NCBI GenBank assembly: GCA_047967505.1 | Contig: CM106541.1 | Reading direction: 5' to 3' (one strand) | Source: Dipteris shenzhenensis | Lineage: Eukaryota; Polypodiophyta; Polypodiopsida; Gleicheniales | DNA: 64,000 nt | In this document: positions 33,150 through 45,319 of the stretch, in pieces | Layout: every line of letters begins with the position of its first letter | Numbering within the stretch: the stretch's first letter is position 1 | Program-made: the position numbers and the translations under genes | The notes under the pieces: generated by a model | Told to the model about the DNA's origin: nothing | What the model saw: the letters and a program-made list of their open reading frames with translations, nothing else | Database searches by the model: none

Positions 33150-34112
33150 TGTTAAGCCAGGCAATCTTCAATTCTCCAGGACAAGATAAATAGGTACAAA
33201 CACCACTGGTGCCTCTCCAAATCCTGTCAAAGAAACCCCGAATCGGAGGCAAAATCCACAACCAAAGAACTGTCAAAAGCCCCGGTTCAGAGCTTAAACA
33301 AAATAAAAAAATTATTAAAAAAAAAGTTTTTTTTCTGGCCTGACCAGATCTGGCCGACCAGATTGACCTGGTCGGTCAAATCTGACCAGGTCGGTCAACC
33401 TGTTGGTTGACCGACTTAAAGCCCCTTCCTATTTTAAGGGGGGGGGGCTAGGTATTCATTATCTTCACTCTTCCAGCTCCAGAGGTTCCTGCACACCCTG
33501 AGCCACTTCTGCCTCCTGGCTGCCTCCTCTGCTGCCTCAACTTCTGCCTCCTGGCTGCCTCCTCTGCTGTCCTCCTTTCTGCTCCAGATTTGCTTTCTTT
33601 TCTGCCCCAGATCTGCCCCTCCTTTCTGCTCCAGATCTGTCCTCCTTTCTGCTCCAGATCTGTCCCCCTTTCAGCTCCAGATCTGCCCTCTTTTCTGCTC
33701 CAGATCAGCCTTTCTTTCTGCTTCAGTTCTGCCCTCCTTTCTGCATCAGATCTGCTCCAATTTCTGCCCCAGATCTGCCTTCTTTTAGCTTCAGATCTGT
33801 CCCAACTCCTGCTCCAAGATCTGCCCTCAACTTCTGCTCCAGATCTACCTCCAACTTCCGCTCCAGATTATGTTCTTTCTATTCCAAATCTGCAGCAACC
33901 CCTGCATCAGTTTGCTGTCTCAGATTTGGTTCAGTTCCAACTTGTGGAGCTAGTGCAGAAGTCCACTACAGTTGTCAGGACTGACGTTTGTTTCCTCCAG
34001 AGCTTCTCTCATATCTTCACTTGTACTGAGTTCCGTTTGTGATATATATATCTTCTTCAGCCATTAATTGTCTTCAATATTGTTTTATTTGTCTCCAAGT
34101 ATTTTCTTTATA
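33150..34112 (+). repeat. 3' LTR of C4
   Basis: 963 bp; differs from the 5' LTR mainly by one extra TCTGCTCCAGATCTGTCC-type unit plus scattered substitutions. Confidence 0.93.
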
Positions 34113-34117
34113 TTCTG

Positions 34118-35040
34118 TACCTTAGATTCACGAATCAAAGAACGAATTGTGGCAGTGGTTGGTGTTCAAGCTTCAAGCATCTCACGATAGGTTCTTTGGT
34201 CAATTGTAAAGCAGAAATAGTCTTATTGGCGTTGAACAGTGCAGAGAACAGAACTTGGAGCTAATTAAAGACCTGGATGTATGGTCCAATGTCTACTATG
34301 GATGAGAATCTACATCATGAGTTGGCAAAGCTGGAGGGGCTGCAAATTACTCAATCTAGAGATTCAAGATGCAAAATATCTATAAAGGTAGAGAACTGGT
34401 AGAGAAAAATGTGAGACAGAGCAACAAGGCAGGCCTAGCCTCTTTAAGGCAAGAATTCGGGGCCCCAACGTGAACCTTCTTTTAGAAATAAGGGATTTCA
34501 TATTGCTTGGTGAGAATATATAGACTAACCTCAATTGTCTTGCTGAATCGTACATAGTATTTGTGGCAGGGAGTTCAGCTAGAGAACCTCCCCAACTTTT
34601 GACATATTAATAGATCTCCTAATGCGCAATGAGTGAAGGGATGAGAATTTTGACAGCTAGAAGATGCAAAGATTTGGCCAAGCGTTGTTTGCTACAGACA
34701 GAGAAGTGGAACAATATATTTGCTCGAAGTGGAGGATTGGATGCAAAACTGACACATGGAAATTGTGCCAAGGATTGTTACAAGAAAAAGTTTGACTAAT
34801 AGAAAGGTAGGCAAGGGTCAGTCCAATTATGCAGGTGAGAATCCAGAAAGTAAGAAATCCATGAAGTTCAAGGATCAGGTATACTTGCTCTTGCTTCAGT
34901 ATCCCAATAACACATAGTATGTTGACAGTGGTGCATCAAGCCACATGATATAATATATGGATTGCTTTTCTTATCTGGGGATTATTGAATCCAGGAAAGA
35001 CATTGAGCAAGTAGTTGGTGAAACTGTAACCTTCAAGCAT
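34118..35040 (+). pseudogene. Old copia C5 gag-protease remnant
   Basis: Continuation of C5 after the C4 insertion; joining 28565 to 34113 restores ATGGATTCTGTACC, probably the C5 gag start. Coding is badly broken up to about 34800. The protease motif is then clear: YVDSGASSHMI at 34918-34950, followed by MDCFSYLGIIESRKDIEQVV. Similarity to copia ends near 35040, where minus-strand gypsy sequence begins. Confidence 0.65.
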
Positions 35041-35476
35041 CTCTAGGTATTCATCTCTTTCAGTACCTATTATAGTCTCATCAAGAAGAATCTCATTTTG
35101 TTGGTGAAGACTAGTGCAATCCACCACTTCCTCGTAGATGGTTGAAGATGATTCTCCTTTTGAAGCTCCATTTCCTTGATTGTCCCCCTAATCAACACCA
35201 AGGCAAAGACCAAACACCACTCCTTCCACCTCTCCTTCTGAGATGGACTCCTCGGAGGTGCCACTTGTCTCGTGATCGGATGACTCGGACTCTTAGCTCT
35301 CAGAAGTTGAAGTTTCCTCCTTTACCACCTTCTTGTGGCGACTCTTCCTATTCCCTCCTTGGAGAATAAGATCACATCTCACTTCTGTATTGCCTTCACT
35401 TGAAGGCCTTCCTAAGATCAATGGGTAAGCCCTAGCATCTGGTTTTGTAGGAATAACCTGAAATGTTGTAGGTACA
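35041..35476 (-). pseudogene. Gypsy G2 protease C-terminal part and beyond
   Basis: The minus strand reads TTFQVIPTKPDARAYPLILG then RP, the C-terminal ILGRP motif of plant gypsy protease. It continues through an acidic, serine-rich linker towards 35041. It is the continuation of the protease piece at 41945-42190, separated by LINE A1. RT and later domains are absent. Confidence 0.75.
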
Positions 35477-35574
35477 TAATTTTTTCTTTTTCAAAAAGAG
35501 ACTTCTATTAAGTATTTAAGAAAAACCGTTAGAGCAAGCTCCATACAGGATACATCATGCAATGCACGAAAAGC

Positions 35575-38500
35575 TCAAGAGCCAAAAAGAAAGGATTGAG
35601 GCTGATAGTGCCATCTCAATGCGGTAGAAACCTCCGAGAAAAAGGGAGAACCCCTCCAAACTCGAAGAAATATAGTCCTTCTAGAAGAGGCTGCCCGTGA
35701 AGGGCCCTGCATACTAGCCCATATGGCTATCAAAGTGTGAACCGTGTCAGTCCAAATACCCGTGAACACCTGTGATGGGTGTATTTGGGTGCCATCCAAG
35801 GCCTCAGTACATCTGGCTCTCCAAATGTGCTAAGAGGAAATGCTAGCCAAAATCTCCCAAGAGGTGTCCACTAAAACATGAGAAGCTCTGAAGGGAGTAA
35901 GTGGTACATCCTACAGAGAGCAGGGCTCTATCACCTGCTGGCGGACCGAGAGTGCCCAAGAAGAAGGCTCACCCTCATAAAACACCTGGGGCCCGGTAAG
36001 GGATAACCATGCGACCGAGCTCCAAGTCATGAAGAAAGGGGAAGTGTGAAAGATTTTGAGTATCCGAGCAACCCCTTTCCAAACAGTCCTCGCCTGACTG
36101 TAGTCCCAAAGGCAATGTCGCATTGACTCCTTTGCAGAATGACGTCGAGGACAAGTGGGATCAGCCCCAAATCGTGATCTCCACAAGTTCACTGCAATCC
36201 CTCCATGAATAGAAAGCTAAAAGAAAAGAGTGATCTTTCTATTTCTGAGGGATTTCCAGAGCCTCCTCCAGAAATTTCTACGCAAATCTGCGGTGATGAA
36301 GAAGCTTTCCCAATGGGGGGCTCTGGAGGGAATCCAACCCCTACTGTTCAGCTGAAATCTCCTGGCATTACCAACCGTGAAACGAAAGAAGGGAATCCCC
36401 CTCTCTCGGTGCCCATGATCTATCCACTCCCACTCTCCTGGGTCCCACTGCAAGCACCTGATAGGTGCACCTCCATATAACCACAACCTCTAGGATCCCA
36501 AGGCCAAGAGCGGAGGGTCGAGGTCTAAGTACCACTGCAAGCCCGCTCCATGGTCCACAAAACCAGCAATCCTGACAGGCTGAAAGGCAACCTCAAGAAG
36601 AATGCCATCCTTGGATGTAGAAAGTAAACCTCCATCCCCAACATCAAAGACCAGTGCATCTTCCCCGAGACCTCGGAGAGCGATCACCTGTAAAGGAACT
36701 GATGTCCTCGAAAAAGCCCCCATCCAAGTGGTGGAAGTAATAGGCAACTCAACTATCCATTCCACCGGGATGGCTGCATCTATCTGCTGAATCCTGCGTG
36801 TTACCCCTCTGAGGTGACTCACGGACTGCAGTCTCTGATCCTCAGGTAGCTTGATAAAAGATTTCCAAGTGCCTACTATGTAGGCGGGGCCTCTCTCCCA
36901 TTTAGACCACTGCATGTAATGGGAAGTGCCCAGTGGTCTGGCATGCTCGTCAAGAATACTATCATTCCAAACGATCGGCTGCCTATCAATCTCTTCGACG
37001 GTAGAAGGTGGAATCCTTCGAAGAGTGTTCCTGAAGCTCCCCCAAGCTTTCAGGATGGCAGTCATGAGAGGGGAGGCAAGAGATCTGAGAGGGGTGGAAG
37101 TGAAAATCCAGCGAGGGCTGTCCACCCAATCATCTCTCAAGGTTGGTGTGCAAGCCTGAATGCGTCCAAAAAAGAAATCCTTCCAAGGTTCCTGCCCAGG
37201 CATGAGTCCCCTCACCACCACCTTACAAAGCAATGCCCTGCACTGCAAGTCCGGGTCAATGACATTAAGGCCCCCTTCACATGTAGGGAGAATAATGGTC
37301 TCCCAGGTCACCCTTGCTGCAACATCTGCTGTGCCATCAAGTCCACTCCATAAAAAATTCCTAATTGGTCTGATGAGCTGAGTGATGCAATCCCTAGACC
37401 GGCACCAGCAAGAACACACAAACCAGGAGGTAGCCAAGAGAACCTGGTTCACTACCACAACTCTAGATGCAAGGTCGAGTTTGGCAGAGCTCTAGAAAAG
37501 GAGCTTTTTCCTTATACTTTCTAGTATTGGGGCAAACTGCTGTGCTGGAGAGATGTCCAATCCTACCTAGCATCCCAAATACCTGATAGGAACACCCCTC
37601 TGAATCCAGGAAAAACCAATGTCAACTCCCCAGCCTGAAGTGTCCTCATCACTGATCCAAAAGCCAAAGGATTTATGCCAGTTAATGTGTGCCCCTGCAG
37701 CTGAGCAAAAAATATCCAAGGCTGTCCGGAAAGAATCAAGTGACTGTGAAGAGGCCTCAATGAAAATAGCAGTGTCATCAGCCAACTCACAGTCAAGAAG
37801 CTCCTGCTCTTGTCTCAAGGGCAATCTCAGCCCAAAAAGCTCAGTCTGAGATCTAAGGAAGATACTCATAGCTTCTGCCACAAAAAGAAAGAGGAAGGGG
37901 GCTAAAGGGCATCCCTGACGAACTGATCTGGAAATCTGAAACATGTCACCCCTTACCCCTCCAATCAAAACCTGGCTGTGGGCTGATCTGTAAAGGGAGG
38001 CCACCCCTCTGATCCAAGCATCTAAAAATCCAAACCGTAGAAGAGTGCCCTCAAGAAAACCCCAATCTACTCTGTCATAGGCTTTCTCGAAGTCCAGGAG
38101 TAAAACTGCTAGCCTCTGCCCACTCTGCATAGCCCACTCTGTGGCTTCCCAAAAGAAAAAGATATTATAAAAAATGCTCCTGCCATGCACAAAGCCTGTT
38201 TGAGTATCATGGATGAGGTTTGGAAGAAGGGGCTGTAATTGAATGCTGATCGCCTTGGCAAGGATTTTGTAAAGAGTGCCCAAAAGTGTGATGGGTCTCC
38301 AATGGGATACAAAATTCCTGTTGCCACCTTTCGGGATAAGGTGAATGAGTCCCTTGGTTAGTGAGTCAGGCATCTCACCTGAGTCCCAAATGCCCTGCAG
38401 GGCTGAAGTAATATGATCACCTATCATATCCCAAAAGGCTATAAAAAAAGGAGTAAGACCATCGGAACCAGGACATTTGCCCTTATGAAGGGCAGAGAGA

Positions 38501-39894
38501 GCAGTCTTGAATTCTGTGTTGGTAAAGCGTGCATCAAGTGAGCATAACATCTCTGGGGTGACCAACACAGGTAAACTTTGCCAAACTTCATCTCTAGCCA
38601 TCTCTCTGGCCTGTGAGTTCGGATTTGCGGAAAGTAGGGAGGTATAGAAAGCTGTCGCTAAGCGCATGATGGGACTGCAAAACGTCGTCAGAGTCAATAA
38701 GCTGCCTGACACTCTCTCTACTATGTCTGGGACCAAGTGTAGAGAAAAAGTGTTTATTGACTCTCCCTCCCATCTGTATCCAAAAGGACTCTCGTGCATG
38801 GAAGGCATACTCTGCTCTCTAATCAAGCAAGGTCTGCAAGTGAGCCCTTGCCGCAGCAAGGCGCTCTTGTATCCAAGCAACTGATGGTCGTTTCTGCTGC
38901 TCCCTTTGTAGGGCTGCCAACTGCCGGCGGATACCGATCTCTCGCCTGAGTACCTCACCTCGCCGAGCACTAGCAACGGAGTGATAAAAGTCGCTGATAC
39001 TGGCAAGTGCTGTGGCCACATGTGAAGGACCAGCCACCCCCCTTGCATATGAGAAACCCAGATCTCCAACACTGCCTCTGTGAGAGTCTCATCCGTGTAT
39101 AAGGCGTCGGGGATCGTGATACTGTGAGACCGTCCTCTCAGATGAGGCTCTGAGATGGACAAAATTACCAGAAAATGGTATGAAGTGGAAACACCAGGTG
39201 CAATGCAAACTGTCCCCCCTCTATCAAGAGCCCAGTCAGCCACATAGAGTCCGTCAATCCGAGCATGGATAGGCATCTGCACCCTACGGTTCGACCATGA
39301 AAACAAAAGTGACTGAGACTAAACAAGAAATGCATCATCTGACCAAACATCTCTGCCACTGACTCTAAACAAGAAGGCATCCCAGGCTGCTCTCTCAAGG
39401 GAGTGGATACCACCTTCTCTGCCCCCTTTCTTATCAGAAGGTGCCTCAACCATGTTGAAGTCACCTCCAACAATCCACGAATCCGCAATGTCAGCCCACG
39501 AGAGCACCTCTTTCCAAAACAAAACACGGTCCCCTCTATTGTTCGGAGCATAGAGGTTGAGGAAACCAACCTTACGTTTGTTAATTAGAAGTAAAACCCA
39601 CTGGGCCTTGGAGGGGGTTATGGTACCGTGTCCAATGACGAGAGGGAGAATAGAGTCTGAAACTGAAATGCATGTACCTCCTCTGGTTCCCAAGGTAGGA
39701 AGCCAAAAAGTCCGGCCTGAGAACAGCTTACCTGACTTGGAGCAATCTCTGACATCCAGTTTGTGTTCCTGAAGAAAAAGAATGTCTAGGGAACCACCTG
39801 AAACACCTGGATGGAGCTAATTCCTGATCAGCTGTCTGCGACGGCAATGAGGGATGCTGCCCAATCCCTGTATATTCCAACTGGCTATCCTCAT
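35575..39894 (-). pseudogene. LINE A1 ORF2: endonuclease-reverse transcriptase
   Basis: One reading frame of 1,440 codons from ATG 39894 to a TGA at 35577, without any frameshift but with eight internal TAG codons (first bases 39819, 39321, 37569, 37494, 36492, 36219, 35913, 35832). APE-type endonuclease: MRIASWNIQGLG, LDILFLQEHKL, SWIVGGDFNMVE. RT: HKGKCPGSDGLTPFFIAFWD, GLIHLIPKGG, WRPITLLGTLYKILAKAIS, LLLDFEKAYDRVDWGFLEGT, SVRQGCPLAPFLFLFVAEAM, and a catalytic box ELADDTAIF (Leu where Tyr/Phe is usual). The C-terminal zinc-binding block has RHCLWDYSQARTVWKG. It would nick target DNA and prime reverse transcription there. Confidence 0.93.
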
Positions 39895-39969
39895 CGGCGG
39901 GAGGAAGTGGGTTGGAATACCTTACCCGACCTGGTGGCGGAAAAAGAAACCTCTACCGGAGCAGACCTG

Positions 39970-41263
39970 TCATACACACGAGGTCCAAGGGGAGGAAAGT
40001 CCACAGGTAAGAGAGAAGGATCTCTCAAGAGGGATGCTGATAACTGGCTCTCCAAAAGTAGAGGGTACAAAATCATCATTTGGGAGGCTAGAGAGGTCCT
40101 CCAAAGCGGAAAATGAGTTCGGCTGAGCTAGTCCTGGGGAGGGGGTATGAAGGATTCCTACCGAAGCAAGAAGAGAATGTAAAACCCCCTTCCCTCTGTC
40201 CAAAGAGGGAGGCACCTGTACTGGATCTTGATCAAAAAGTGATGTGGACGAGGTGCCAACAACCTGCGCTGCTGAGGAAGGTACAGCCTGATCCAAGGGT
40301 GGAGTGGAACAAGGCTCCTGAACAGTAGTCTCCTCCTAAGGCTCCAAGGGGGTAGCCTCCGAAGAGGTGGAGGAGTGAACTAAAGTAGACGGCCTAGCCG
40401 CGACCGGAACCCACTGTGGGCCAGAGGTGGTGCGGGGTGTCGAAGGGACTCGAGTAGCCCTAGGAGAGGGGGGAGCTCGTGTCTGAGGCCGTGTCTGTGG
40501 AGCGGTAGGTCTTGCTCCAGCTCTCTATCGTAAGCTAGTACGAGCTGGTTGCTTTGTGGGCCTCTTTTTCTTCTTTGGGCAATCTTTGGCGAAGTGCCCC
40601 GAGGATCTGCAAATCTTGCACTGGTCCTGCCGACCTGCAACCTCAAATCTCTGGCGGAAGAAAGACCCATCGGGTCGCTGTAGCATGATGTGGTCATCTG
40701 AAATATTGGGGTCCTAGACGATGACCCTAACCTTGGGTACCCGTCCATCCTGACCGCCTCAGCAGCCGAAGAGGGCTCGCCAGGGAGAGGGGGGGGATCT
40801 CTGCTACCACACCAAACCTCTCGCCAATAACTGAAAGAAGCCGGTGATAAACTGAGGGAAGACCAGGGAACTTGATGAAAACAGAAACTCCCTGCTTGTG
40901 CTCTTCAACTGGGTCAAATCCCAGTTGAAAAGGAAACAAAAAGATCCTCCTATAGCCTAGAAGTAGAAACCCGGCCTATAGCAGGTCTCTTGTGACGCCC
41001 GAGGAATCTAGGCACACCTGAAAGAAACCCCGTCCCAACAAACGAACATCCTTGAGGTGGGGGGCAAGGTCCTGAGGAAGCGCCGCCAGCATCCAATCTC
41101 TAGCTTGTGACCTGGAGGGGTGTGAGCCATGAATGCGTGCGAAGAGAGTCGTGGAACACTCATGCTCCAAATCCTTTTGCAACTGCTGCAGCTCGTCTTT
41201 TGAAAAAGTGACAGTTCTCGCAGCCGGTGTGAGCGGAGACGGATTGACTGAATGGGAACCCAT
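39970..41263 (-). pseudogene. LINE A1 ORF1: nucleic-acid-binding protein
   Basis: Starts MGSHSVNPSPLTPAARTV at ATG 41263 (a 25-bp local duplication puts another ATG just upstream). A DUF4283-like N-terminal half follows (FPFQLGFDPVEEHKQGVSVF). A one-base shift in a C-run near 40790 changes frame. The zinc knuckle CKICRSSGHFAKDC (about 40570-40620) is intact. The tail is P/S/T-rich and ends at TGA 39972, 75 bp before ORF2. Internal stops in the joined frame are TAG only (first bases 40978, 40716, 40527, 40338). Confidence 0.8.
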
Positions 41264-41389
41264 ACGGATTGACTGAATGGGAACCCATTCGTCAATCGAG
41301 GTGTGTTGGCTGATTCAAACACAAAAAAATAAAACTCCGTCCGCTTTCCTGAAACCCAGGAGACCCCTATAAGAGAATAGGGGTACTCC

Positions 41390-41944
41390 AGATGAAGGAG
41401 TGGATGAAGGAAGAAGGGAGAGAGAAGAAGAAACCAAGGGGAGTCAGCGGCAGCAAGGAGGAGGAGGGGAGAGGAGGGGAGGATAGAGGAGAGGAGGAGA
41501 GGGGGAGAAGAGGAGTAGAGGAGAGGGGAAGGAGAGAGGAGAGGAGAAGGGAGGAGAAGCAAGGAAGAGCAGGGGGGGAGAGGAGGGGATAGGCTGCAGC
41601 AGGGGGGGAGCAGCAGCAGGTGGGGGGGGGGAGCAGCAGGTTGCAGCGCCGGGGGGGGGGGAGCAGGCTGCAGCAGGTAGGAGGGAGGGGCAGTGCGCAG
41701 GGGAGAGGGCAGCGCGGGGGAAGGGGTCAGTGCAGGGGAGAGGGCAGCGTAGGTAGGAGGGGGCAGCGAGGAGGGAGCAGGATGAGCAGTAGGGAGCGGG
41801 GAGAGAAGCAGCTGCAGGGAGGAGGAGCAGCAGGAGGGAAGGGAGGGGGCAGCGAGGAGGGGAGCAGGACGAGCGGGGAGAGGAGAGCAGCAGTCGAGCA
41901 GGGAGAGGAGGGGAGCAGGAGGAGCGGGGAGCAGCAGCAGTTCC
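41390..41944 (-). repeat. LINE A1 pyrimidine-rich 5' region
   Basis: About 550 bp that is almost purely G/A on the + strand, with many GGAG/GGGG runs (C/T on the element strand). The 5' region of LINE A2 has the same character. Long open frames here on either strand are low complexity. Confidence 0.85.
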
Positions 41945-43400
41945 TGTAGGTACAGAAATTCTACACACATCCACTGCCAAATTTTTCACAACTCTAGAGT
42001 TTTCACTCTAGTATTATTAGCCAACTTAATGGGATAAGGAGAGTTAAGAGAAGATAACTTCAAATCAGCATCTTCCATTGTCTTTTCACTCATGACATTT
42101 ATCGATGCATCCCCATCAATGTATGCATTAGAAATAGTCTAGCCATCTATGATAACATCAACAACAGGGACATCATCTCCCACATCTATGTCTACCTTTT
42201 GTGCCATAGGTGTCCCATTATCCTTTTTCTTCTTTTTCTTAGACTCCCTAGTGTTGGCCAATTTACTCCATTCCTTCCTAAGTTTTGGAGAGAGTGCCAA
42301 AAGCTCCCGAATGTGATTTGTACAGTCTTCTCTCTAAGGTCTATCAATAGATCATAACTAAGAGTCCCTTGTCCAAGAGGAAAATCAGATTGTCCAATCT
42401 TTCTTCGGGATGACTTTTTCTTCTTATGTTTCCGTTCTTTCTCTTCCTCCTCTTTCTCGTCACTCCTAGTTTTATGACTTCTTGTCATCAATGGCATCAA
42501 AGTTCCTTCCTCCTCTGAACATGTTCTTTCTAAGAGTACTACACTCTTGTCTTCTCTTTTTTTCAATTTTGGATATTCGGGACGATAGTGTCCCTTCTCT
42601 TGACATTCATAACAGGTAACATTGCTTTTATCCCTAGGCTTATCCTCAGTTCGTGGAGCCCTAGGTGGCTTGGCATTCACCAAGTGCAACTTCAAATCAG
42701 CAAATTCTGCCATCAATTGTGCAATATTATGATCCAGTGAGGGAGCAGATACCTAGGATGTTGAGGCTACCTCTACCCGATGTGCCGGAGTCATGACACT
42801 TGTAGATGGCTGAAATGCGGACTCCATTTGATGGGCCGCCTCCTTTTTCAAAGCAATGCGAAGAGCCTCTTTGAAATTACTGGGATTTTTGCTTAGAACC
42901 TTTCCACGCAAGGTAGAATCCAAACCATAAATAAATTTGCTCATCTTGAGATGTTCCATTGCCAATGAACCTTTAGAATCTTTTGTAGAAGATGAAGAAG
43001 ACTCAACCACATGCAAAGCAGCTTGTTGGTACTTGATGAATAAATCCTCATACCTCATAGCAAAGGTCGAAACTGACTCTCCTTCCTTTTGGGAAATCTT
43101 CTTCAGCTGCAATAACAAGGAATTTGGTGACTCCAATGTCCCAAATATCTCCTTTATTGCCTCGACCAAGCTTTCCCAATCATCCTTGGTATCTTTTGGC
43201 AAGGCCTCGTGCCCTCCAAGAAATCTGGAAGTATCTCAGCACGTTCCTTCATAGACCAACCAGTCAAGCGGCATGCTCGATTGAATTCTTGAAGGTAACT
43301 CCTTGGGTCTTCAACTCCTTGGGTCTTCTCCTTCTGATCCACGGAACACTGGAATGCTGTACATCTTGCACAAAAAATGAGCACAAAGAAGAAAGTCCTT
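41945..43400 (-). pseudogene. Gypsy G2 gag and protease N-terminal part
   Basis: Gag on the minus strand: VEDPRSYLQEFNRACRLTGW then MKERAEILPDFLEGTR (43160-43330). Next WESLVEAIKEIFGTLESPNS, EGESVSTFAMRYEDLFIKYQ and SKFIYGLDSTLRGKVL (42880-43200). The knuckle CYECQEKGHYRPEYP (about 42580-42625) has Tyr in place of the last Cys. After a basic linker the protease gives AYIDGDASINVMSEKTME (about 42065-42125), keeping the catalytic Asp of the IDGGAS block. LINE A1 then interrupts it at 41944. Confidence 0.85.
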
Positions 43401-43458
43401 GCTTGTAAACAAGCTCAGATCGTGAGGTTATGATAGGAAAATCCTAGGCAAAACCTAC

Positions 43459-43476
43459 CCGACGTCTCCACCAAAA
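43459..43476 (-). other. Primer binding site of G2
   Basis: The minus strand reads TTTTGGTGGAGACGTCGGGT, two bases inside the LTR. It resembles the plant gypsy PBS type TTTTGGTGGCGACTCCGCTGGGG. Confidence 0.65.
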
Positions 43477-43478
43477 GA

Positions 43479-45281
43479 TGTGACACAGAATTTGGGGGCT
43501 TAATTCTAGTCACTTCTTAGCGTCAAAAGAACAAGAGGGAAAGGAAAATAGACGAATCAAAGCAAGATAAAGATATAAACATCAAAGGTGAGATCATAGT
43601 TCAACATGGAAAAGAGGAAAGGTTGAGGGGAAGCATTGATTTCTGCTAAGTGTTCGGCGCCAAACGTAAGAGCAAGCCTCTGTTGGAAGAAAATTTTCAT
43701 ACTAAGAACTACATGGATGGAAGTGAAGGGGCTGAATTGGTAGGGCACATTCTGGCATATGGGGTTGTTGGGTCGCATCATCTTAATAAAGCTCAACACA
43801 AGAGAACCCATAATTTTGGAAATAAAAATACAGCTATGATAACATGGAAATAGCTCTTCCTTTGATCCTCAAAACCCAAAACAAAGAACGCATGCTTGTA
43901 GGGTTTGAAAAGACAAGAATGTTGACATATAGTTCATGAAAAATGGAACAAGAGATGAGAAGTTAGGATCATTTTAGTAACATACTCCAAAACTGTCCCA
44001 AATCCAAGTCTACTATGGTATGCACACTGTAACATTTTCTCAGCAAATCAGAAGATGAAAGTAAAGACATAAATGGATAGAGCTCAAAGAGACGAAGATT
44101 TTGATATAGGTTTCGACCAAAACGGAGTAGGGAGCAAAAAGTTATGGTCGTTTTACGATCGGGTACCAAAACAGTCCATGAGCGACTTGAGTAATAGGAG
44201 AAGGCAACGATTTCTCTTATTGAAGGGGTTGCTTTCACAGTAGGTCGCCCTAAAGGGTAGAGAATCCCCTCAGAACAGATTCCAAAACAAGCCACACATG
44301 AGTACAAACGGAGCTTCCGAGCGAAGAGGGAAAAAATATGAGAAAATGGGAAAAGAAGGGAAGATCGTGGTTCTGGAAGCCAGGAAAGCTTCCCAATGGG
44401 AGAGAACTACAAAGAAGAGACGGGCTAAGGCTCAAGGGAAAGGAGAGGCATAGACGGAGCTAGATATAAGGCAACGACAAGGCTACAAGGAGAAAATAAG
44501 ATGCTTGAGAGAGAGGGGAGGGGCTTTTTTTATAGTGCAATTCTCACCTTTCTTCATCCTGTTACATTTGCTGGCAGTAGATTCTTTCACCCCTTTGTGA
44601 CATAAGGGCATGGGTCACCATCAATTGTCCTTTTAGGAGGATTTTGACAAGTGTCCCATCACAAGATGCTTCTTTATCCTTTTGAGTAGAAAAGTCAATA
44701 GTCCTCTCACATGGAGCCCAAGAGGACCCTCCTCTTTTCCACATGTCAACATTCACCACATTCCACATAAGAATTCTAGAAGGATTCTTTTTGACTCCAC
44801 ACTTCTCCACACTTTTCCTCATGCCCTCCACATGCTCTCCATGTGCACTCCCTATTATTTTAGTACATTATTGAGTCCATGTAGGCTTTTGGCCCACTCT
44901 AAATATATGGCTCATTTCTATTTCCCAATTACAAAGCAAATAATATATCTCCCAAACCATTCTATCTCTATACCAAGGTATTTATAATTCATACCCGTGC
45001 TATTTACAATGATGCACTCCACTCATGATCACATTTGCAATCATTTTTACTAATTATTCTAATTAGTGTCAAACCCACATTAATGATTACATGAAATAAA
45101 GTAGTCGACATTAAAAGATTGACAAGCCGCAACGAGAGTAGCCGCAAAGAGCGGTCTCCCGCCACCCACTTCTCCATCACGCTTCTTGGTTCTTTGTCTC
45201 CATGGCTAGCTTTTGTCACCTTGCGGGCCCCACAAATCCTCCCATAGGTTTCAAAACAAAATATTATTTTTTGTTGTCACA
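43479..45281 (-). repeat. 5' LTR of gypsy G2
   Basis: 1,803 bp. In + text it begins TGTGACACAG and ends TTGTTGTCACA, giving inverted ends TGTGACA/TGTCACA. The PBS adjoins its left edge. No second LTR is present in the window. Confidence 0.78.
44528..44537 (-). promoter_or_regulatory. TATA box of G2 LTR
   Basis: The minus strand reads CACTATAAAAAAAGCCCC, roughly 1,050 bp before the LTR end. Confidence 0.5.
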
Positions 45282-45319
45282 GTACGCGCACACATGCAGA
45301 TGGTTTGAGAGATTGGGTT

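Larger units (their letters stand above)
28571..34112 (+). mobile_element. Young copia C4, integrase-less
   Basis: 5.54 kb, with TSD TTCTG at 28566-28570 and 34113-34117. The two LTRs are almost identical apart from one extra minisatellite unit in the right copy, so the insertion is recent. Gag and RT-RNase H each keep a long open frame. The protease active site, pre-integrase, integrase and the start of RT are missing. It lies in TTL intron 3, same strand as the gene, and split the older copia C5. Confidence 0.93.
35477..41944 (-). mobile_element. LINE A1 (L1-like non-LTR retrotransposon)
   Basis: 6.47 kb on the minus strand, flanked by TGTAGGTACA at 35467-35476 and 41945-41954. The 3' end is an A-rich tail (T-rich in + text, 35480-35491). 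Layout: pyrimidine-rich 5' region, ORF1 with zinc knuckle, ORF2 with endonuclease, RT and C-terminal zinc region. It is inserted in the protease of gypsy G2. Related to, but clearly diverged from, LINE A2 at 53544-60474. Confidence 0.92.

Noticed and set aside
41008-41970. 320-codon minus-strand frame rich in L, P and S
   Set aside because: Mostly translation of the pyrimidine-rich 5' region of LINE A1. Only the last part overlaps genuine ORF1, and in another frame.
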